A stretch of 64,000 nt of DNA. Origin: Halobacteria archaeon AArc-dxtr1. GTDB lineage: Archaea; Halobacteriota; Halobacteria; Halobacteriales; Natrialbaceae. A program made the position numbers and the translations under genes. Within the stretch, counting starts at the first letter, position 1. Every line of letters starts with the position of its first letter. The notes under the pieces were generated by a model, which ran no database searches, was not told the origin of the DNA, and saw only the letters and a list, made by a program, of their open reading frames with translations. The stretch lies in assembly GCA_025517425.1 (NCBI GenBank), contig JAOPJY010000001.1:1226217-1290216 (forward strand), written 5' to 3'. Below, in pieces: positions 54,896-64,000 of this stretch.

Positions 54896-55072
54896 CGTCT
54901 TTACCTTACGTTTGTCCATTGTAACCCATCATAGTTATTCAAACACCACCATTCCCAGCTATTGGGAAACCATATAGTCAATTCTGGGAGAGTATAACAC
55001 GTATCACGCCGCAATCCCCGCACTCGGGTGACAGGCGGCGAGTTCAAGTGGACTCCGTACCCTCCCGGCAGT

Positions 55073-56017
55073 ATGAACGAGACGCGGCGATCGATCGTCG
55101 AGGCGCTCGCGGATGGTCCGGTAGGGGGACCGACACTCGCCGAGGAGCTCGACATCTCGCGGGCGGCCGTCTGGAAGCACGTCGAAGCGCTCCGGGAGGC
55201 TGGCTTCGAAATCGAGAGCGGACCGGATGGCTATCGACTCGCAGACGTCACGGCTTACAACGGCCCCACCGTCGAGTACGGGCTCGAGGCACCGTTTACC
55301 GTCGAGTATCACGACGCAATCGAGAGCACCAACGACCGCGCACGGGAACTCGCGACCGCGGGCGCCACCGACACGGTCGTCCTCACGGACGTCCAGACCG
55401 GCGGTCGGGGACGGCTCGGCCGCGAGTGGACGGGGCCCTCGGGCGGCGTCTGGCTAAGCGTCGTCTGCCGACCACAGATTGCGCCGCCGAGAGCGCCGCT
55501 GTACACGCTTGCGGCCGCCGTGGCGACCGCCCAGGCAGCCCGAGAGGTAGGCGTAGACGCGCGAATCAAGTGGCCAAACGACGTCGTGGTACCGGACGAG
55601 GAAGCCGGTGACGGCTCCTATCGGAAGCTCTCGGGAATCCTCACCGAGATGGAAGGCGAGACCGACCGTATCGAGTGGCTCGTCGTCGGCCCTGGCGTCA
55701 ACGTCAACATTGACGCCGACGAGCTCCCCGACGGGGCGACCAGCGTCCGAGCGGAAGTCGGCGATGTGGATCGGCGGCGGTTCGTCCAGCGGTTGCTCGA
55801 GACGTTCCACGAGCAGTGTGAGGACGTAGACGGCATCGTGGCGACCTGGCGTGAACTCGCGCTCACGCTCGGCCAGCGCGTGCGGGTCAACCGCCCCGGT
55901 GGAGCTGTCGTCGGCGAGGCCGTCGACGTCACGGACTCCGGAGCCCTCGTCGTCGAAACGAGCTCGGGGCGGGTCACGGTTGCCGCGGGCGACTGTGAGC
56001 ACCTGCGACCGACGTAG
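55073..56017 (+). CDS. birA: Biotin--[acetyl-CoA-carboxylase] ligase with HTH domain
   Basis: A 314-residue BirA. Residues 1-62 form a winged helix (ISRAAVWKHVEALREAGFEIE) that may also bind DNA as a repressor. The ligase domain has the substrate loop QTGGRGRLGREWTGPSGGVWLSV at about 104-126, IKWPNDV at about 165, and the SGILTEMEGE strand. The C-terminal domain ends in an SH3-like fold. It attaches biotin to carboxylase carrier proteins. The ATG at 55073 (MNETRRSIVEAL) is preferred over 55028. Confidence 0.92.
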   Translation: MNETRRSIVEALADGPVGGPTLAEELDISRAAVWKHVEALREAGFEIESGPDGYRLADVTAYNGPTVEYGLEAPFTVEYHDAIESTNDRARELATAGATDTVVLTDVQTGGRGRLGREWTGPSGGVWLSVVCRPQIAPPRAPLYTLAAAVATAQAAREVGVDARIKWPNDVVVPDEEAGDGSYRKLSGILTEMEGETDRIEWLVVGPGVNVNIDADELPDGATSVRAEVGDVDRRRFVQRLLETFHEQCEDVDGIVATWRELALTLGQRVRVNRPGGAVVGEAVDVTDSGALVVETSSGRVTVAAGDCEHLRPT

Positions 56018-56047
56018 TCAGAAGCGAGTAAACAGACACCGACTGAT

Positions 56048-56554
56048 CTACTCGAGCGTCGTCGTCCGATCCGTGGGGTGGTCGCCTTCGATCTCGTGTG
56101 AGCGGATAATCCGCGTTGCCACCTCGTCGTCGAGGCGGACGGTGAGAACGGGAATTGGCGCCTTCCGGACGACTCGTTCGGTGACGCTTCCCAGCAGCAG
56201 CCGGTCGATCCCACCGCGGCCGTGCGTTCCCATCACCACTAGATCGTAGTCCCCCGAGCCGGCCTCCTCGATAATAGCGCGGCTGGGCGCGCCCTCGATA
56301 ACGTCGGTCTCGACCGTGACGTCGTCCGGAGCGAGCTCCGCGACCCGGGAGACGGCTGCGCGTCCTTCCTCGTGGAGCGCATCCGTAATCCCTTCCCAGG
56401 CAGTCTCCATCGGCAGCCCGCCGTAGCTGGCGGTGTCGACGACGTAGATCGCCCGGATCGAGGCACCGTGCGTGCGCGCGAGCTCGGCGGCGTACGAGAG
56501 CGCGCGCTCGCCTTCCGCGGAGCCGTCGGTCGGGACGAGGATGCGGTCGTACAT
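56048..56554 (-). CDS. Universal stress protein
   Basis: A 168-residue UspA fold: MYDRILVPTDGSAEGERALSYAAELA start and the nucleotide loop GTHGRGGIDRLLLGSVTERVVRKAPIPVLTV near the C-terminus, with the GxxG..(S/T) Walker-type pattern intact, so ATP binding is likely. Haloarchaea carry many copies. It is convergent with the biotin ligase gene. Confidence 0.92.
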   Translation of the reverse strand: MYDRILVPTDGSAEGERALSYAAELARTHGASIRAIYVVDTASYGGLPMETAWEGITDALHEEGRAAVSRVAELAPDDVTVETDVIEGAPSRAIIEEAGSGDYDLVVMGTHGRGGIDRLLLGSVTERVVRKAPIPVLTVRLDDEVATRIIRSHEIEGDHPTDRTTTLE

Positions 56555-56631
56555 CGTCCTTCGCAGGACGTACACGGGCGAGGGATAAAATCCTGTCGAG
56601 CGTTCACACCCCACACTCTATACAACACAGA

Positions 56632-57654
56632 TCACTCTGCGAGAAGGACCTCGCTGACGTCGGCCACGCCCGCGCGTCTGACCACGGTCCGGACGGGATC
56701 CCGATAGCCAGCCAGATTCGGCGAGTCGCCATCGAGGACGGTCAGGCGAGCCGGTCGGCCTGCCTCGAGTACGCCGTACTCCCGACCGACGAGTTCCGCG
56801 CCGTTTACCGTCGCCATGCGCAGGATCTCGGCGGCTGGAACGTCCGTGAGCTTCGCGCAGAACTCCATCTCGCGGAACATCGACGGCGCGTTGAGCATCA
56901 CGTTGTCCGTCCCGAGCGCGACGGTGGTTCGCTCTAAGAGGTCTGCAAGCGGCGGGACGCCGACGCCGGTAACGAGGTTCGATCGCGGGCAGACGACGAT
57001 CGGAACCTCACTGTCGGCGATCCGTTCTAGGTGAAGCGGTTCGGGGTGGACGACGTGGACGAGGAAATCCGGGTCCAGATCGAGCGCGGGGTTGATGTCG
57101 CTCGCGTCGGCCTCGCCAGCGTGGATGCCGAAGGGTTTGCCCGCCTCCCGGGTCGCCGTTCGCTCGCTATCGAAGACGCCGTCGTTGGCGCCGCTCGCAC
57201 CGAATCCGTCGCCTTCCTCCATCGCTTCGACCGAACCGCGCGCGAACGCGAGCGCCTCGACGTCGAGCCCGGTGGCGGCCTCGCGGAGCGCGCGAACGCC
57301 GACGACGCCGCCCTCGCGAAAGTCGAGGCAGGCTGCGGTTCCCGAACGCTGCATGTACCGCAGTGACTGGCGCATCGCCGAGACCAGCTCCCGGCGCGAG
57401 GCGTTCCGGAGGAGGCGGTGTTTCAGTCCGTCCGGCGGCGCGACCAGCTCTTCGAGCGAGAGGCCACCGCCGGCCTCCTTGGCGATCGAGTCGCCGACGT
57501 GCGTGTGTGCGTTGACGAATGCCGGAAAGATGATGTCGTCGCTATCGACCGACTCCTCCTCGATATGCTCGATCCGGCCGTCGTCGCCGACGACGATCCG
57601 TCCTTCGACGGGATCTAACTCCCTCCCCCGGAGGATCGTGCCCGTGCGTTCCAT
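56632..57654 (-). CDS. Amidohydrolase-family metal-dependent hydrolase
   Basis: A 340-residue protein of the amidohydrolase superfamily. The first metal motif is PAFVNAHTHVGDS. A second His is in FGIHAGEAD, with further His positions in VHVVHPEPLHLERI. The catalytic Asp is in VALGTDNVMLNAPS. Related proteins are annotated as chlorohydrolases or deaminases of nucleobases; the substrate here is unclear. The ATG at 57654 (MERTGTILRGRELDP) is preferred. The HD-protein gene upstream ends 25 bases before this start on the same strand. Confidence 0.87.
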   Translation of the reverse strand: MERTGTILRGRELDPVEGRIVVGDDGRIEHIEEESVDSDDIIFPAFVNAHTHVGDSIAKEAGGGLSLEELVAPPDGLKHRLLRNASRRELVSAMRQSLRYMQRSGTAACLDFREGGVVGVRALREAATGLDVEALAFARGSVEAMEEGDGFGASGANDGVFDSERTATREAGKPFGIHAGEADASDINPALDLDPDFLVHVVHPEPLHLERIADSEVPIVVCPRSNLVTGVGVPPLADLLERTTVALGTDNVMLNAPSMFREMEFCAKLTDVPAAEILRMATVNGAELVGREYGVLEAGRPARLTVLDGDSPNLAGYRDPVRTVVRRAGVADVSEVLLAE

Positions 57655-57679
57655 AGGTCCCGTTCGCAGCCGGGGCCTT

Positions 57680-58918
57680 TCAACCGTTCGCGTCACCGCC
57701 GAACTGGTCGAGCGTCGTCGAGAGCCCGTTTCTGACCTCGCTGACGAGAGGGCCGTCGATGTCGAGTCCCAGGACGGCGAGGGCCTCCCGTCCGACGCGG
57801 TCCCGGACGTCTGCGGGGCAGTAGACGCCGAGGCGCCACTGGGAGGACTGGGCGGCGCGCAGGGCCTCGACCAGTGGCGACTGGCGACCGAGCGGTCGAA
57901 TGTCGCCGTTGACGACCACGCGAGAGGTGGATTCGGTCATCGTCGGCCGATCGGGGACGTCGACGATGACCGCGTCGGGATCGACTGCAGCCTGGTCGGC
58001 AATCTCCCGTTCGAACGTGCGAATCTGCTCGTGGTCGGCCTCGATGATCCCGCCGGGAACGTCGTCGATCTCGGCCCAGACCGCGCGCTTGTAGAGATCG
58101 CGGTGATCAAGCCGCCGAGAGAGGTCGCGAGTTGCCTCGCACCGGCGGAGCGCGGCGATCAGATCGTGGTCGTCCATGCGCTGGAGAGAGTCGGCGTCCG
58201 TCTCGTCCGCTTCGAGAAGCGCCTCGGCGGCCCGTCTGAGCATCACCTTACTGATTCGGGCGACGCTGTGGCTGTAGACGGTCGGGTTCATCAGCGCCCG
58301 GGCGACCAGCAGACTCTCTGCGGTCTGGACGTTCCCCTCGCGGAGGACGAGCTCGTCGTCGACGAACGTGAGCTCGCGGACGAGCCGGCCGTGGTCGATC
58401 GTCCCGTAGGGAACGCCGGTGTGGTGGGCGTCCCGTACGAGGTAGTCCATCCGGTCGACGTCGAGTTCGCCCGAAACGAGCTGGCCGTAGCGCCCTTCGC
58501 CAGCGACCAGATCGGCGATCGCATCTGGCTCGAGATCGTGGTCGCGCAGTACCTCGCCGACCGGCCCCGACGCGAGGAGATCGTGGACGTCGTCGTGGTA
58601 CCGCCCCGTCCGACGGTAGGTCAACGGCTCCAGATTGTGGCTGAACGGCCCGTGGCCGACGTCGTGTAGCAGCGCCGCGGCGCCGATTCGGGACGCCTGC
58701 TGGCCCTCGATTCCGAGGTGTGAGAGGGCCTCGCAGGCGAGGTGGTAGACGCCGAGACTGTGCTCGAAGCGGGTGTGGTTCGCCGAGGGGTAGACCAGCG
58801 AGACGGTCCCGAGCTGGCGAATCCCGCGCAGTCGCTGGACGGCGGGCGTGTCGAGCAGGTCCCGGGCGACGCTCGCGACCTCGATGTGGTCGTGGACGCT
58901 GTCCTTGACGATCTTCAT
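57680..58918 (-). CDS. HD-domain phosphohydrolase (dNTPase-like, COG1078)
   Basis: A 412-residue protein. The HD metal motif is LLHDVGHGPFSHNLEPL at about 90-106, preceded by TRFEHSLGVYHLA, and the later DRMDYLVRDAHHTGVPYG completes the site. The C-terminal half is less conserved. Relatives include dNTP triphosphohydrolases and SAMHD1. The ATG at 58918 (MKIVKDSVHDHI) is the usual start. Amidohydrolase follows on the same strand. Confidence 0.9.
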   Translation of the reverse strand: MKIVKDSVHDHIEVASVARDLLDTPAVQRLRGIRQLGTVSLVYPSANHTRFEHSLGVYHLACEALSHLGIEGQQASRIGAAALLHDVGHGPFSHNLEPLTYRRTGRYHDDVHDLLASGPVGEVLRDHDLEPDAIADLVAGEGRYGQLVSGELDVDRMDYLVRDAHHTGVPYGTIDHGRLVRELTFVDDELVLREGNVQTAESLLVARALMNPTVYSHSVARISKVMLRRAAEALLEADETDADSLQRMDDHDLIAALRRCEATRDLSRRLDHRDLYKRAVWAEIDDVPGGIIEADHEQIRTFEREIADQAAVDPDAVIVDVPDRPTMTESTSRVVVNGDIRPLGRQSPLVEALRAAQSSQWRLGVYCPADVRDRVGREALAVLGLDIDGPLVSEVRNGLSTTLDQFGGDANG

Positions 58919-59155
58919 GGGCTCGCATTGGGCGAGTTCGTACAAAAACTGTCGTGTGGGCAGGGTGGAAGTGAACTATCAGGTGCGTGTAGACGGCGAG
59001 CTCTCAGTAGACCGGTTCAGTTGTCGGCCGCGCCGTCGTGGCGGTTGTGGAGGTCGTTTCAGCAGACCCGCTTTCGTAGATCATGGTCAGCACGAGGAAT
59101 ACAGTGACTGAGTCAGTGTGAAAATTCATCTCTCGCGACAATTATGTATTATAAA

Positions 59156-59575
59156 ATGGCACACGTCCGCCGACAGATCTCTGCACTTCTTTTTGCGATC
59201 GGGAGTGGGGCGCTTTTCGTCACTGTTACGGTTTATGTACAACTCGAGGGTCCAGTGGAATTTGTTTCAGCGTGGGTGGTAACGGGGATGTTCCTTTTCG
59301 GAACGGTGCCAGCGTATCTTCTGTCACGGTATCGTGTCATTTCTCCGCTCCTGTTGGCCAGCGTGATCTATGGCGGTTTGCTCAGCATCTCCTGGTCGAG
59401 GATGGCTAGTCGGGCACAGGCAGAGGAAAGTGGGGCTGCAATACCACCGGGGTTCAGCGTCTCACCGTTTGAAATGGTACTTGTCCTGTGGCCGCTCTTA
59501 CTCATCGGCCTCCTTGTGGTGGGGATATATGAATACCGAATTCGATCGCAAGGCGTTACGCCCCAGCAGTTGTAA
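59156..59575 (+). CDS. Small four-helix membrane protein, unknown
   Basis: A 139-residue protein with four hydrophobic helices (about 8-28, 35-55, 64-84 and 110-132). There is no known motif; the segment SRMASRAQAEESGAAIPPGFSVSP is a loop. Composition is AT-richer than its neighbours. An in-frame ATG at 59144 is possible; 59156 is preferred for the basic residues (HVRRQ) just before the first helix. Confidence 0.6.
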   Translation: MAHVRRQISALLFAIGSGALFVTVTVYVQLEGPVEFVSAWVVTGMFLFGTVPAYLLSRYRVISPLLLASVIYGGLLSISWSRMASRAQAEESGAAIPPGFSVSPFEMVLVLWPLLLIGLLVVGIYEYRIRSQGVTPQQL

Positions 59576-59622
59576 CGAACTGGATAGACGCCTCTCTACT
59601 GGCTATTTCCCGCGCGAACAAC

Positions 59623-60867
59623 TCACCAAGCGTCGTTAAGCACCGCCTCGATTCCCGCCGGCGTCGGCTCCAGCCCTGCCGGTGCGTTGTCCATGAAGTA
59701 ATCTTCGACGATGAATTCGGCGACCGCCGGCAGCTCCTCGCGCTCGGTCTCGGGCAGGTCGCGCAGCCGGGTGGGCTGGCCGAGCGCGTCCCGGAGCTCC
59801 GCAACCGCGTCGACGACCGCCTCGCCGAGTTCCGCTTCGGAGAGTCCGCCCGGATCGACGCCGAGCCCGGCTGCCAACAGCTCGCGGCTCGCGTCGACGC
59901 GGGAGAAGAGGTATCGGAGGACGTGCGGGGCGAGGACGGCGTGGACAGCCCCCTGCTGGACGTCGTACCGGCGAGCAAAGCCGTGGCCGAAGGCGTGGAT
60001 CACCGAGAGCTTTCGGTCGAGCTGGACGAGCAGCGAGCCCGCGACGGCGCGGTCCATCGGCGCCGGATCGGTACCGGGGTCGGTGGCTTCCGCGCCCGAG
60101 TCGCTGCCGACGACCCGCGGGAGCGCCTCGGAGAGCAATCTCAGTCCGTGGATCGCCGTCGCGTCGCTGACCGGTGTCGCGTTCCGGGCATAGGGCGTCT
60201 CGATTCCCTTGTCGAGGCCATTCATCGCGGATCCCGCCAGGACGCGCGTAGGCGTCGTCTCGAAGAGCGCGGGATCGGCGAAATCGGCGATCGGCATCGC
60301 AGAGCCCGAGATCGTGACGGGCTGTCCCGTGGATGATTCGTTGGCCGAGAGGACCTCGAGCGAACCGCCGCTTGAAACGTCGGCGCCGGCGAAGGTGGTG
60401 GGAATCACGACGACGTCGGGGCGATCATCGTCGGATGCGGCCGACCCGTCCGACTCAGGCGGACGGACTGTTCCCTCCTCGCGAGCCTCGCGGCGGAGAT
60501 CCGCGAGCGACCGGTCGTCGGCCGCGAAGGCGGCCGCCTGGCGGGCGATATCTAAACTACTGCCGCCGCCGACGCCGACGAGGACGTCGGCGTCTGCGTG
60601 CTCGGCCGTTTCGATCGCCTCGAACGCCGACTCGGCGGTCTTGGCCGGCGTCGTCCCGTCGTATGTGCCAACGTGGCGTTCGCCGAGGCCGTCGCGGATG
60701 GGGTTCATCAGGGCGTCGTTGGCGCCCACGTTTGCGCCACAGACGATCAGCGCGCGCTCTCTGTTGTGTTCGGCGAGAACGGCGCCAAGTCCGTCGATGC
60801 AGCCGCGGCCGTAGACCAGTTCACAGCCCCGATGCTCGTACTCGAAGGCGTCCGGAACGGGGAGCAT
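59623..60867 (-). CDS. Iron-containing alcohol dehydrogenase
   Basis: A 414-residue family III dehydrogenase. The NAD-binding loop is VGVGGGSSLDIARQAA at about 97-112. Metal ligands are in SAMNGLDKGIE and in KLSVIHAFGHGFARRYDVQQGAVHAVLAPHVLRYL (three His). A long variable Gly/Ser/Asp insertion occurs near 133-148. It reduces or oxidises alcohols or lactaldehyde-like compounds by family analogy. It stands alone. Confidence 0.9.
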   Translation of the reverse strand: MLPVPDAFEYEHRGCELVYGRGCIDGLGAVLAEHNRERALIVCGANVGANDALMNPIRDGLGERHVGTYDGTTPAKTAESAFEAIETAEHADADVLVGVGGGSSLDIARQAAAFAADDRSLADLRREAREEGTVRPPESDGSAASDDDRPDVVVIPTTFAGADVSSGGSLEVLSANESSTGQPVTISGSAMPIADFADPALFETTPTRVLAGSAMNGLDKGIETPYARNATPVSDATAIHGLRLLSEALPRVVGSDSGAEATDPGTDPAPMDRAVAGSLLVQLDRKLSVIHAFGHGFARRYDVQQGAVHAVLAPHVLRYLFSRVDASRELLAAGLGVDPGGLSEAELGEAVVDAVAELRDALGQPTRLRDLPETEREELPAVAEFIVEDYFMDNAPAGLEPTPAGIEAVLNDAW

Positions 60868-60953
60868 AGCTCACAATGGGCGAGAGAGGGCTATCAATGC
60901 AACCAATCAGCAGGCCATAACGTTCTAAGGGTACGAGGACACACGATGGGAGT

Positions 60954-61970
60954 ATGACTGGCAAGGGCAGAGACCTCCCCACGCCGCTCTGGGATCCGGA
61001 GGTAAACAGGACGATCCAGGAGTCGCTTCCCACCGTCGTCGTCGACGCCTTCGGCGTCCTGACAAGACTCGGCGATGGGGCGACGCTCGTCGCTCTCGCC
61101 GTCCTCCTGTACTGGTTCGGCGCCGAACGCAACCGCGCCCAGCGGGCGATGGTCCTCGCGGTCGCCGTCGCGACGCTCGCGCTGGTGGCGGGCATGAAAG
61201 GCATTCTCGAGGTCCAGCGACCGCTGTACGCTGCCGAACCGGCGCTCCCGCTCGCGCCGGCGGAGTACGGCGGCTGGAGCACGCCGAGTGCGCACGCGAT
61301 GGGTGCGGCCGCGGTGTACGGCGCGCTTGCGGTCGTCATGGACGTGGGAACACGCCGACAGCGTTATCTCGGGGCCGGCTTCCTCGTCGTCACGGTCCCC
61401 CTCTCGCGGGTCGTTCTCGGCGTCCACTACATCGGAGATGTCGTCCTTGGCGCGGCACTTGGTCTCCTGCTCGTCGCGGTCGCCCTCCGGATCACGACCG
61501 ACTCGGTCACCCCCATGTTCGGCCTGTCGCTCGTGATCGCGCTCGCGGCGCTCACACTCGGTTCTCAGGAGTTCACCGAGATGGCGATCGGGGCTTCGCT
61601 TGGCGGACTCGTCGTCTGGCACGTGGTCAAAGATCGGACGGCCAATCCGATGGGGGCCTCGATGCTCCTGCTGGGCCTGCTCGTCCTGCTCGCGCTTGCC
61701 CTCGTTCGTCTCCTCGATGTGTTGATCGCCGTCGACGGCGGGATCACACTCGCCGGCACGGTGACGGTGAGTTTCGTCTCGATCGCCCAGACGGTGGGTT
61801 ACGCGATCGCCTTCGGCGGGGCGATCGCCGTGCCGTTCGTCGCCGCGAGGCTGAACGATACCGAGGCGGTTCGTCAGCTGCAGACGGCGCTTCCGTTCGA
61901 GGGCCGAACCGTCGACCTTGACGCGGTTGGCGAGGAGCCGGCGGTCAGTAATGGAAACGCGGGAGAATAG
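60954..61970 (+). CDS. PAP2-family membrane phosphatase
   Basis: A 338-residue membrane protein. The three PAP2 active-site motifs are KGILEVQRP (C1), PSAHAMGAA (C2, with the catalytic His) and SRVVLGVHYIGDVVLGAALG (C3). Four more helices follow and the tail is acidic. It removes phosphate from lipids or polyprenyl pyrophosphates by analogy. The ATG at 60954 follows a GAGT leader. Confidence 0.92.
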   Translation: MTGKGRDLPTPLWDPEVNRTIQESLPTVVVDAFGVLTRLGDGATLVALAVLLYWFGAERNRAQRAMVLAVAVATLALVAGMKGILEVQRPLYAAEPALPLAPAEYGGWSTPSAHAMGAAAVYGALAVVMDVGTRRQRYLGAGFLVVTVPLSRVVLGVHYIGDVVLGAALGLLLVAVALRITTDSVTPMFGLSLVIALAALTLGSQEFTEMAIGASLGGLVVWHVVKDRTANPMGASMLLLGLLVLLALALVRLLDVLIAVDGGITLAGTVTVSFVSIAQTVGYAIAFGGAIAVPFVAARLNDTEAVRQLQTALPFEGRTVDLDAVGEEPAVSNGNAGE

Positions 61971-62071
61971 CAGTAGCTGGGAGTGAAATTTCGGCGTCCA
62001 GCGTGTACTCGACAAGATCGAATCAATCAGCCGAGGCGGGGGCGTCGATGTTCACGAACTAGCGTCCGACT

Positions 62072-63094
62072 TCAGCGCTGGGAGTCACGCAGGATCAGCG
62101 GGCCAATCGCGAGGGTCCGCTTCGCAGCCGTCGCGATCCGCAGGATGTACGAGGTCAGCAGGAAGAACGGAACGAGCGTGATCGTGAAGGTGATCGCGAC
62201 GACCCAGAGCAGCGTCTCGATTCCAAGAACCGTCCCGGTGAACGTCGTCGCATCGACGAACGTCATCATCATCCCCGCGACCAGCAGTGCCGGAACCGCG
62301 GCGTAGAGGATGTACCGCGAGAGGTTGATCAGCTCCCACTGGAAGTACAGTGTCTTGATGTGCTCACGAGCTGGTCCGAACATCGCGAAGGAGGTTCGGA
62401 GTTCCTCGAGGGCGGCGCGTTGTTCCTCGTCGATGTCGTCCTCGTAGTCGGCCAGCAGCCGCTCGATCTGGAAAATCTTCCAGGAGTAGTTATAGTCCAT
62501 CGAGGCGTGGACGACGTCGAACGTACCGAACTTCGCACCCTCGAGCTTCTCGCGGACGGTCTCGGCGTTGCCAGTGGTGCTGTCGACGAACTCGTCGACC
62601 TCGTCTCTGAGATCGTCGTTGTCCGCCGACGCCATGGTCTCGTCGAGGGTCTCGGCACGTTGCTGTGTCGCATCGATAATCTCACGGAGGAACGCTGACG
62701 GGTCCGCCGGCGCCGGCTTGTCGGTAAGTTCCTTGATGTAATCCCGGAAGTCGAGCGTCTCGCTCATTCGCGTTCGTTGCTCACCGAGCGGGCCATTTTC
62801 CTGTGAGATGATCAGCTGACTGATTGTGACGACGAGGGTGACACCGGTGATCAGCGCGCCGACCATCTGTGTGTACAACGACTCGATGATGCCCCGAGTC
62901 TCGAGCAGGTCTGAGAGCGTTGGTTCGAGGAGGCTCCCCAGCATGAATAGTCCAAAAAACGACCCCGCAAGCACGCCGGTTACGATCTGGCGGTTCGCCC
63001 CGATAAGCAGCCAGAGCTTTAACCGACTCTCGTCGGCCCGCTCGCGCATCGTGTCCCTGGTGCTGACTTTCTCATCATCTTCGCTTTCACTCAT
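62072..63094 (-). CDS. Haloarchaeal four-TM membrane protein with large soluble loop
   Basis: A 340-residue protein: two N-terminal transmembrane helices (about 40-60 and 78-98), a helical charged central domain (about 105-255) and two C-terminal helices (about 265-285 and 292-318). I do not recognise a catalytic motif. The gene overlaps the end of the DUF4177 gene by eight bases (63087-63094). Coupled translation with that small protein is likely. Confidence 0.75.
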   Translation of the reverse strand: MSESEDDEKVSTRDTMRERADESRLKLWLLIGANRQIVTGVLAGSFFGLFMLGSLLEPTLSDLLETRGIIESLYTQMVGALITGVTLVVTISQLIISQENGPLGEQRTRMSETLDFRDYIKELTDKPAPADPSAFLREIIDATQQRAETLDETMASADNDDLRDEVDEFVDSTTGNAETVREKLEGAKFGTFDVVHASMDYNYSWKIFQIERLLADYEDDIDEEQRAALEELRTSFAMFGPAREHIKTLYFQWELINLSRYILYAAVPALLVAGMMMTFVDATTFTGTVLGIETLLWVVAITFTITLVPFFLLTSYILRIATAAKRTLAIGPLILRDSQR

Positions 63095-63293
63095 TGGTAT
63101 TACCATCCGCCGGTCGCTTGAACACGAGGTACTTGGTACCGCCTCCGGTGTACTCGATCGTACTGACGAGCTCCCACCCCTCCCGCCCGTACTCGTTAAG
63201 GAGTTCCTCAGGATCGCTCGCTTCCTCCATTGTCGCCTCGCGAGGTGGCCGGACCGTCTCGTACTCCCAGACGCTCCTCCGGCTTGTCGTCAT
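63087..63293 (-). CDS. DUF4177-like small protein
   Basis: A 68-residue protein with the pattern VWEYETVRPPRE, NEYGREGWELVSTIEYTGGG and KYLVFKRP of the DUF4177 group (a small beta-rich fold of unknown role). It overlaps the membrane protein gene by eight bases. Confidence 0.8.
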   Translation of the reverse strand: MTTSRRSVWEYETVRPPREATMEEASDPEELLNEYGREGWELVSTIEYTGGGTKYLVFKRPADGNTNE

Positions 63294-63438
63294 ACTCGTG
63301 TATCCACAACTCCCAGAAAAAGGGTTGGCGTTGCCACTCTGGATCTGCGATTCGAGAATCTATCGGCCGGTGCGGAACACGGGACCGAACCGCAAAAGAG
63401 CGATTCTCCGCTGTCACCTATGCGAGATCGAAAACCGC

Positions 63439-64000
63439 TCAGTCGTCGGCAGGCGTCGGCACGTCGCGCTCAACGTCGATTTCGCCGGCGTCGAGCTTGG
63501 CCTCGACGTTACGGGCGGCCTCGACCATGTTGGCCATCTTGCCGTAGGCGACTTCGCGCGGAAGGAGCTTCACGCCACAGTCCGGCGAGACGACGAGCTG
63601 TTCCGGCGGGACGACCTCTAAGCCCTTCAGGATGTTCTGCTCGATCTGCTCGACGGACTCGACCTCGGCGACGTGGACGTCCGTGACGCCCAGCGCGAGG
63701 TCGGCGGTGAAGTCGGGATCCTTGAAGACATCGAGCTGGTCGTAGTCGCCGTTGGCGAGTTCGAGGTCGAACTCGTCGACGGGGTAGTCGAGAATCTCGG
63801 GGTAGATCCGGGAGTAGTCGCCGTAACAGACGTGGAGGCCGATGCGGACCTCCTCGGGGATGTCGGCGACGATGTGCTCTAAGGCTTCGCCGACGATCGC
63901 GTGGTCGTCGGGCGTCGTCGCGAGCGCTGGCTCGTCGATCTGGATGTAGCGTGCGCCGGCGTCAACGAGTTTCTCGATCTCCTCGTTGACGAGGTCCGCA
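63439..64000 (-). CDS. MetE-type methionine synthase, 3' part (5' end outside window)
   Basis: About 187 residues of the C-terminal part of a cobalamin-independent methionine synthase-like TIM barrel, read leftward to the stop at 63439-63441. It shows YIQIDEPAL, EVRIGLHVCYGDYSRI and the zinc-cysteine region VSPDCGVKLLPREVAYGKM. The start lies beyond base 64000. In archaea the methyl donor may be other than methyltetrahydrofolate. Confidence 0.88.
   Translation of the reverse strand, partial: ADLVNEEIEKLVDAGARYIQIDEPALATTPDDHAIVGEALEHIVADIPEEVRIGLHVCYGDYSRIYPEILDYPVDEFDLELANGDYDQLDVFKDPDFTADLALGVTDVHVAEVESVEQIEQNILKGLEVVPPEQLVVSPDCGVKLLPREVAYGKMANMVEAARNVEAKLDAGEIDVERDVPTPADD

Noticed and set aside
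57092-58669. 525-codon + strand frame over the amidohydrolase and HD genes
   Set aside because: It crosses two recognised genes on the other strand, with no domain of its own.

Overview
The window is haloarchaeal chromosome. The DNA is GC-rich, most proteins are very acidic, many genes start with GTG or directly after a TATA-like box, exported proteins carry twin-arginine and lipobox signals, and archaeal genes are present (L37e, Sm-like protein, geranylgeranylglyceryl phosphate synthase, PolX, NreA, archaeal CoA genes). I cannot name the genus. No rRNA, convincing tRNA or CRISPR array was seen.

Layout. 0-16.9 kb is ordinary core sequence: two divergent regulators, a PHP protein, a DUF5788-PolX pair, rhomboid plus endonuclease V, SDR plus glycerate kinase, an ArsA-type ATPase, an aminotransferase, a CinA-type protein and small membrane proteins. 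17.4-18.9 kb and 24.0-25.6 kb each hold a solo IS1341-type element (tnpB without tnpA) bounded by hairpins. Between them lie an AI-2E-type transporter, NreA, an AIR-synthase-like protein and a histidine-repeat membrane protein. 25.7-32.2 kb carries Sm protein/L37e, a PQQ-type lipoprotein, a threonine-synthase-like protein that lacks the PLP lysine, the lipid-synthesis gene for GGGP synthase, and aspS. A hairpin array sits over the aspS stop codon, and an AT-richer gene-poor stretch follows to 33.6 kb.

33.6-41.4 kb has a blue-copper lipoprotein, a second beta-propeller lipoprotein, a methyltransferase, fructose-bisphosphatase and a decayed fructose phosphotransferase cluster. In that cluster IIA, HPr, enzyme I and IIB are intact, while the IIC permease and the GlpR-type regulator are pseudogenes. 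41.5-50.1 kb has pantoate kinase, a sugar ABC transporter split into a + strand binding protein and a - strand ATPase/permease operon around an AT-richer lipoprotein gene, and phosphopantothenate synthetase. Pantoate kinase and the synthetase together form the archaeal branch of CoA synthesis. 50.1-64 kb holds tyrS, a ZIP transporter, a HExxH surface protein, DoxX, biotin ligase, a universal stress protein, an amidohydrolase, an HD phosphohydrolase, an alcohol dehydrogenase, a PAP2 phosphatase, a membrane protein with a DUF4177-type partner, and the 3' part of a MetE-type methionine synthase cut by the window end.

No wholly new multi-gene system stands out. The strongest leads are the TnpB without its usual RuvC-II glutamate, the tandem-hairpin arrays, the permease-less PTS, the lysine-less PLP-fold protein and the interlocked operator-like repeats between the first two genes.
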